Shown one piece after another: positions 60,857 to 64,000 of a DNA stretch of 64,000 bases. A program made the translations under genes and the position numbers. The notes under the pieces are model-generated. The model searched no databases and was not told where the DNA came from. It was given only the letters and a program-made list of their open reading frames with translations. The DNA comes from Rhizobium sp. 9140. Its GTDB lineage: Bacteria; Pseudomonadota; Alphaproteobacteria; Rhizobiales; Rhizobiaceae. The DNA lies in NCBI RefSeq assembly GCF_900067135.1, contig NZ_FJUR01000001.1:1739501-1803500 (forward strand). Direction: 5' to 3'. Numbering within the stretch: position 1 is the first letter of the stretch; each line of letters begins with the position of its first letter.

Positions 60857-61443
60857 ATGAGTCCAAACTTACCAAACGTCCGGCCAGCAGGGCTTTGAGG
60901 CCGTCGGCGCCGTGTGCGGCCCTGCGGCACCGTCCGCGCCGGCCGAAAGTTGGAACGCCTTGCTCTCGCACTGTCGGGGGTCCGGACCTCCCGACATCGA
61001 TTCTCTCTAGGGAATCATGCGCGGCAACCGGTTGTCGGCCCCGGTCGAATGGCACGGTGCCAGGGCAAGCAGGCGGCGGATGGTGACGGCGGGAAGGCCT
61101 TGCGACCCACCTGGCCCCTGTTTTGACACCTTAAACACCAGTTTCGCGCAAGCCTCCGCTCCGCTAAGCACTTCGCAACAAACGATTTTCTTAAGCTCTC
61201 GTTAAGACTTTGGAGCCTGGATGGCCATTTTGTGTCGTTTCAGCAACAGGACATGCGGAAGGGCGGACGAAAGGAGGCGGGATAGCAAGTTGGTGATTGC
61301 GCCATCGGCCGGGTCAGGTATTTTCAAATCCAGAAGCACGGGCGGTTGATCGCCAACTTCTGAAGTGTTGGGGATGGGGCAGGGAACGCTGTCCTTCAGC
61401 AAAATACCCAGACCCGTTTTAAACTTTTGACTGGAGGTCAGAA
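60838..61443. other. Intergenic region between divergent porin genes
   Basis: About 606 bp, including the ends of the repeat arms. It must carry both porin promoters. Between the arms lies a 568-bp unique segment (60857-61424) without a convincing gene; open frames in it are not supported by start sites or composition. A few GC-rich short palindromes occur, none clearly a known operator. Confidence 0.6.
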
Positions 61444-61637
61444 ATGAACATTAAGAGCCTTCTTCTCGGCTCCGCTGCCGCTCTCGCAGCAGTATCCGGC
61501 GCACACGCTGCCGACGCTATCGTCGCTGCTGAACCGGAAGCAATGGAATACGTTCGCGTTTGCGACGCTTTCGGCACCGGCTACTTCTACATCCCGGGCA
61601 CGGAAACCTGCCTCAAGATCGGCGGCTACGTTCGTAC
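61425..61637. repeat. Inverted repeat arm, right (5' end of porin 2)
   Basis: Inverted copy of 60644-60856, covering TTTTGACTGGAGGTCAG and the first 194 bases of porin 2. Confidence 0.9.
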
Positions 61638-62472
61638 CGAAGTTCGCTTCAACGAAAATTCCTACGGCGCAAACGGCCGTGGCGACTATGATGGCTACTC
61701 GCGTGGCTACCTGACGTTCGCTGCCAAGAACGACACGGAATACGGCACGCTGTCGTCCTACATCAACCTTCAGGCTGATACCGAAAGCGACGTATTCCTT
61801 GACGGCGCATGGATCAACATCGCTGGTTTCGACGTCGGTTACTTCTACAGCTACTGGGACGATGGTCTCTCTGGCGAAACCGACTCGCTCGACTCTTCGT
61901 TCGGCGCTCTGCAGAACTCGGCTCGTTACACATATGACGCCGGCTCTTTCATGGCCAGCGTATCGGTTGAAGAAGTTGAGAACACCTACTTCACCGACCG
62001 CGACAGCAACAACGACGTTGGCGTAACCGGTAAGCTCGGCGCAACGATCGGCGGCTTCAACGTTTACGGTCTCGCTTCCTACGACGTCGACGTCGAAGAA
62101 GCTGCGTTCCGCCTGCTTGCTACGGCTGAAATCGGCCCGGGCACGTTCGGCATCGCTGGCCAGTACGCCACGAACCCGAACTACTACTACGACCGCGCTG
62201 AATGGACCGTTGCAGCTGAATACGCTGTAAAGGCAACCGACAAGCTGACGATCACCCCGGCCGCTCAGTACTTCGGCAACGTTCGTACCGGCAGCGACTT
62301 CAACAACGATCTCGACGCTTGGAAGGTTGGCCTGACGGCTGGCTACCAGGTTACGGAAGGCCTGCGCACGCTGGCAACCGTCAACTACACGAAGTTCGAC
62401 GGCGACGCAGCTGACGCGCTCGTATCCGACGACCAGTGGACTGGCTTCGTTCGCCTTCAGCGCGACTTCTAA
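61444..62472 (+). CDS. Porin 2 (alphaproteobacterial Omp2b/RopA-like)
   Basis: 342 residues. The signal peptide and the first approximately 42 residues are identical to porin 1; after YFYIPGTETCLKIGGYVRT the proteins diverge mainly in predicted surface loops, then converge again at the C-terminus (RLQRDF). The two-Cys N-terminal motif and terminal Phe are present. A strong terminator follows. The two genes are paralogues from duplication, with the 5' ends kept alike. Confidence 0.94.
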   Translation: MNIKSLLLGSAAALAAVSGAHAADAIVAAEPEAMEYVRVCDAFGTGYFYIPGTETCLKIGGYVRTEVRFNENSYGANGRGDYDGYSRGYLTFAAKNDTEYGTLSSYINLQADTESDVFLDGAWINIAGFDVGYFYSYWDDGLSGETDSLDSSFGALQNSARYTYDAGSFMASVSVEEVENTYFTDRDSNNDVGVTGKLGATIGGFNVYGLASYDVDVEEAAFRLLATAEIGPGTFGIAGQYATNPNYYYDRAEWTVAAEYAVKATDKLTITPAAQYFGNVRTGSDFNNDLDAWKVGLTAGYQVTEGLRTLATVNYTKFDGDAADALVSDDQWTGFVRLQRDF

Positions 62473-62500
62473 TATCACTTGACCTCACGGTCATTGATGG

Positions 62501-62527
62501 AAAACCCGGCAGCAATGCCGGGTTTTT
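62501..62527 (+). terminator. Rho-independent terminator after porin 2
   Basis: AAAACCCGGC (62501-62510) pairs perfectly with GCCGGGTTTT (62517-62526) around a 6-nt loop, followed by T's. Confidence 0.9.
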
Positions 62528-62588
62528 CGTTTTCGGACGAGACGATGCACGACGGAAACCGACGCGGGCGCAGATTATGCCGCGTCAC

Positions 62589-63482
62589 TCAAGCCTGTGT
62601 CGCGAGAAAGTCCCTGATCGGCTCGATAACGCCGGTGAGGTGGAGGAGGGGAGCGTGACCCTGGCCGGGCACGGTCAACGAATGCAGTCCGGGATGGCGC
62701 CGGGCCATGTCCGAAACCGTCTTCTGCGACAACAGCGACGACGTCTCACCGCGGATCACCATGAGCGGCTGCTCCCGAAGGTGATCGAAAAGGGGCCAAA
62801 GGTCGGTGAGGGGCGTTTCCGCCGAGAGTTCGAGGAGCGGTGCGACGAGCGCAGGGTCGAAGTCGGGTATGATGACGCCGTTCGTCTCGCGATAGAGGCT
62901 TTGCGCCATCTCGTCCCAATCCGACGTTTGAAGGGCGGGAAAGGCTGGTCCGTGCAGCATCTTCAACTCCATGGCCGCGGCACGCCATGATGCGTAGCGG
63001 CCTTCGTCATTCAGATAGCGGGCGATGGCCAGCAGCCCGCCGATCTCGATGACGGGACCGATATCGTTGAGAATGTTGGCGCGTGAAAGTCCGGGCGCCA
63101 TTCCGGGCAGAAGGTGGAGGATCAAGCCGCCACGGGATGTCCCAACGAAGATGGCGGCATCGATGTCGAGCGCGCTGCAGATCTCCAGAACATCGCCCGC
63201 CTCGACCGAGAGCTGGTAGCGGCTCGGGTCCGGGTCCCAGTCGGATCGTCCACGCCCGCGATAATCGACCGCGATCACCCGCCGCGGCTTTTCCCGATCG
63301 TTCGAGATGGCCTGCGCAAAGCCATGGAAGTCGCGGGAGTTGCGGCTGAGTCCGGGGAGGCAGACGACGGGCAGGGGATCGTCGCCATCCCCTGCACGAT
63401 GAGCGGCAGGATACTCCCCCGCAAACAGCGTCAGGCCATCACGAACCCGGATGAAATGCTCGACGATGCCGTGCCTGTCCAT
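62589..63482 (-). CDS. Alpha/beta hydrolase
   Basis: 297 residues of the alpha/beta-hydrolase fold. The oxyanion-hole region VVCLPGLSRNSRDF, nucleophile Ser in VGTSRGGL near 115, and catalytic His in GQGHAPLLHLTG near the C-terminus are present; the acidic residue is likely in the segment around DWDPDPSRY or the cap-following strand. The substrate is unknown. Cytoplasmic. A single-gene unit, convergent with porin 2. Confidence 0.9.
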   Translation of the reverse strand: MDRHGIVEHFIRVRDGLTLFAGEYPAAHRAGDGDDPLPVVCLPGLSRNSRDFHGFAQAISNDREKPRRVIAVDYRGRGRSDWDPDPSRYQLSVEAGDVLEICSALDIDAAIFVGTSRGGLILHLLPGMAPGLSRANILNDIGPVIEIGGLLAIARYLNDEGRYASWRAAAMELKMLHGPAFPALQTSDWDEMAQSLYRETNGVIIPDFDPALVAPLLELSAETPLTDLWPLFDHLREQPLMVIRGETSSLLSQKTVSDMARRHPGLHSLTVPGQGHAPLLHLTGVIEPIRDFLATQA

Positions 63483-63582
63483 ATCCCCTCCATTCGCGGA
63501 AGTTCGTGTTGCTCCGCCGTCTCGATTCTCTCTTCTTTATAGAGGGGACGAAGACGAAAGGAAGAAAGCGGAATCGGCCTGA

Positions 63583-64000
63583 TTAGGACGACTGCCGCCC
63601 CATCCGCAGATCCTCGACGATATCGGCACTTTGTCCGAGTCGCGATTTATAGACCTGGTAGTTCTCCATCACTCGCTGCACGTAGTTGCGCGTCTCGGCG
63701 AAAGGAATGCGCTCGATCCAGTCCACCACCTCATCGATCGATTTTCCGCGCGGATCGCCATAGCGGCCGATCCATTCCGGCACGCGGCGAGGGCCTGCAT
63801 TATAGGCAATGAACGTCAGGATGTAGGAGCCGCCGAAATCATTGATCTGCTCGCCGAGATAATGCGCGCCGAGCGTTGCATTATACCCGGCATCCGTCGT
63901 CAGACGCTCCTTGGAATAGGGGATGCCATGGCGGCTCGCGACAAGCTTTGCCGTCGTCGGCAGGATCTGCAGCAGGCCGCGCGCATTGGCCGGCGACACA
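63583..64000 (-). CDS. Lytic transglycosylase (SLT domain), partial
   Basis: The C-terminal end of a soluble-lytic-transglycosylase-like protein; its start lies beyond the right edge, and the frame is open to base 64000. Visible: SPANARGLLQILPTT (the conserved ARG-LMQ-MP-type motif), NATLGAHYLGEQIND, AYNAGPRRVPEWIGR and RIPFAETRNYVQRVMENY, all SLT signatures. The catalytic Glu is upstream of the window. Envelope enzyme cutting peptidoglycan. Confidence 0.9.
   Translation of the reverse strand, partial: VSPANARGLLQILPTTAKLVASRHGIPYSKERLTTDAGYNATLGAHYLGEQINDFGGSYILTFIAYNAGPRRVPEWIGRYGDPRGKSIDEVVDWIERIPFAETRNYVQRVMENYQVYKSRLGQSADIVEDLRMGRQSS

Noticed and set aside
1..64000. CRISPR array or Cas genes
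   Set aside because: No regularly spaced repeats and no Cas-like protein were seen.

Overview
The window is GC-rich chromosomal DNA of an alphaproteobacterium, most likely a member of the Rhizobiaceae (Rhizobium/Agrobacterium/Sinorhizobium/Shinella group). The evidence is the gene order cycHJKL (ccmIEFH)-degP-response regulator-sensor kinase-glnE-pleC-pepN, the alphaproteobacterial porins, and the DUF992, DUF2177 and DUF2147 proteins. No accession or species can be assigned from sequence alone. There is no CRISPR array or rRNA gene. The only tRNA found is tRNA-Ser(GCT).

Layout. Positions 1-16235 are a conserved housekeeping block: cytochrome c maturation (each ccm gene overlaps the next by an ATGA), a periplasmic Do-type protease, a two-component system, GlnE, a PleC-type cell-cycle kinase and aminopeptidase N. 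Positions 16599-32655 hold single-gene units: a DMT exporter, uracil-DNA glycosylase, a short Hsp70, ETF-ubiquinone oxidoreductase, a Sel1 protein, GST, YnfA, AMP nucleosidase, a diacylglycerol-kinase-type lipid kinase, an L,D-transpeptidase, an aminotransferase, a PilZ protein and several very small proteins.

Positions 32919-51411 are an integrated element of about 18.5 kb. It is bounded by 15-bp direct repeats, one of which is the 3' end of tRNA-Ser. All its genes but one lie on the minus strand: P4-type integrase, an AlpA-like regulator, a winged-helix protein, HK97-type portal, prohead protease and capsid, head-tail joining genes, two tail-tube paralogues, small and large terminase, and a tape-measure protein with an embedded lysozyme-like domain. 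Recognisable tail-tip, receptor-binding and lysis genes are absent. The terminase genes sit next to the tape measure rather than before the portal. It is either a strongly reduced siphophage or a capsid-encoding satellite, and this is the best candidate in the window for an unusual system.

Positions 51642-56371 are a scarred region. An HNH endonuclease and a homocysteine S-methyltransferase precede a peptide-type ABC transporter operon broken by a roughly 1.25-kb AT-rich insert, leaving a headless ATPase on one side and fused scraps of an M20 amidohydrolase and a binding protein on the other. Positions 56508-59525 carry two adjacent transglutaminase-like proteins and a solitary tyrosine recombinase. 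Positions 59851-62472 are two divergent porin genes whose 5' ends form a nearly perfect 213-bp inverted repeat. The window ends with an alpha/beta hydrolase and a truncated lytic transglycosylase.
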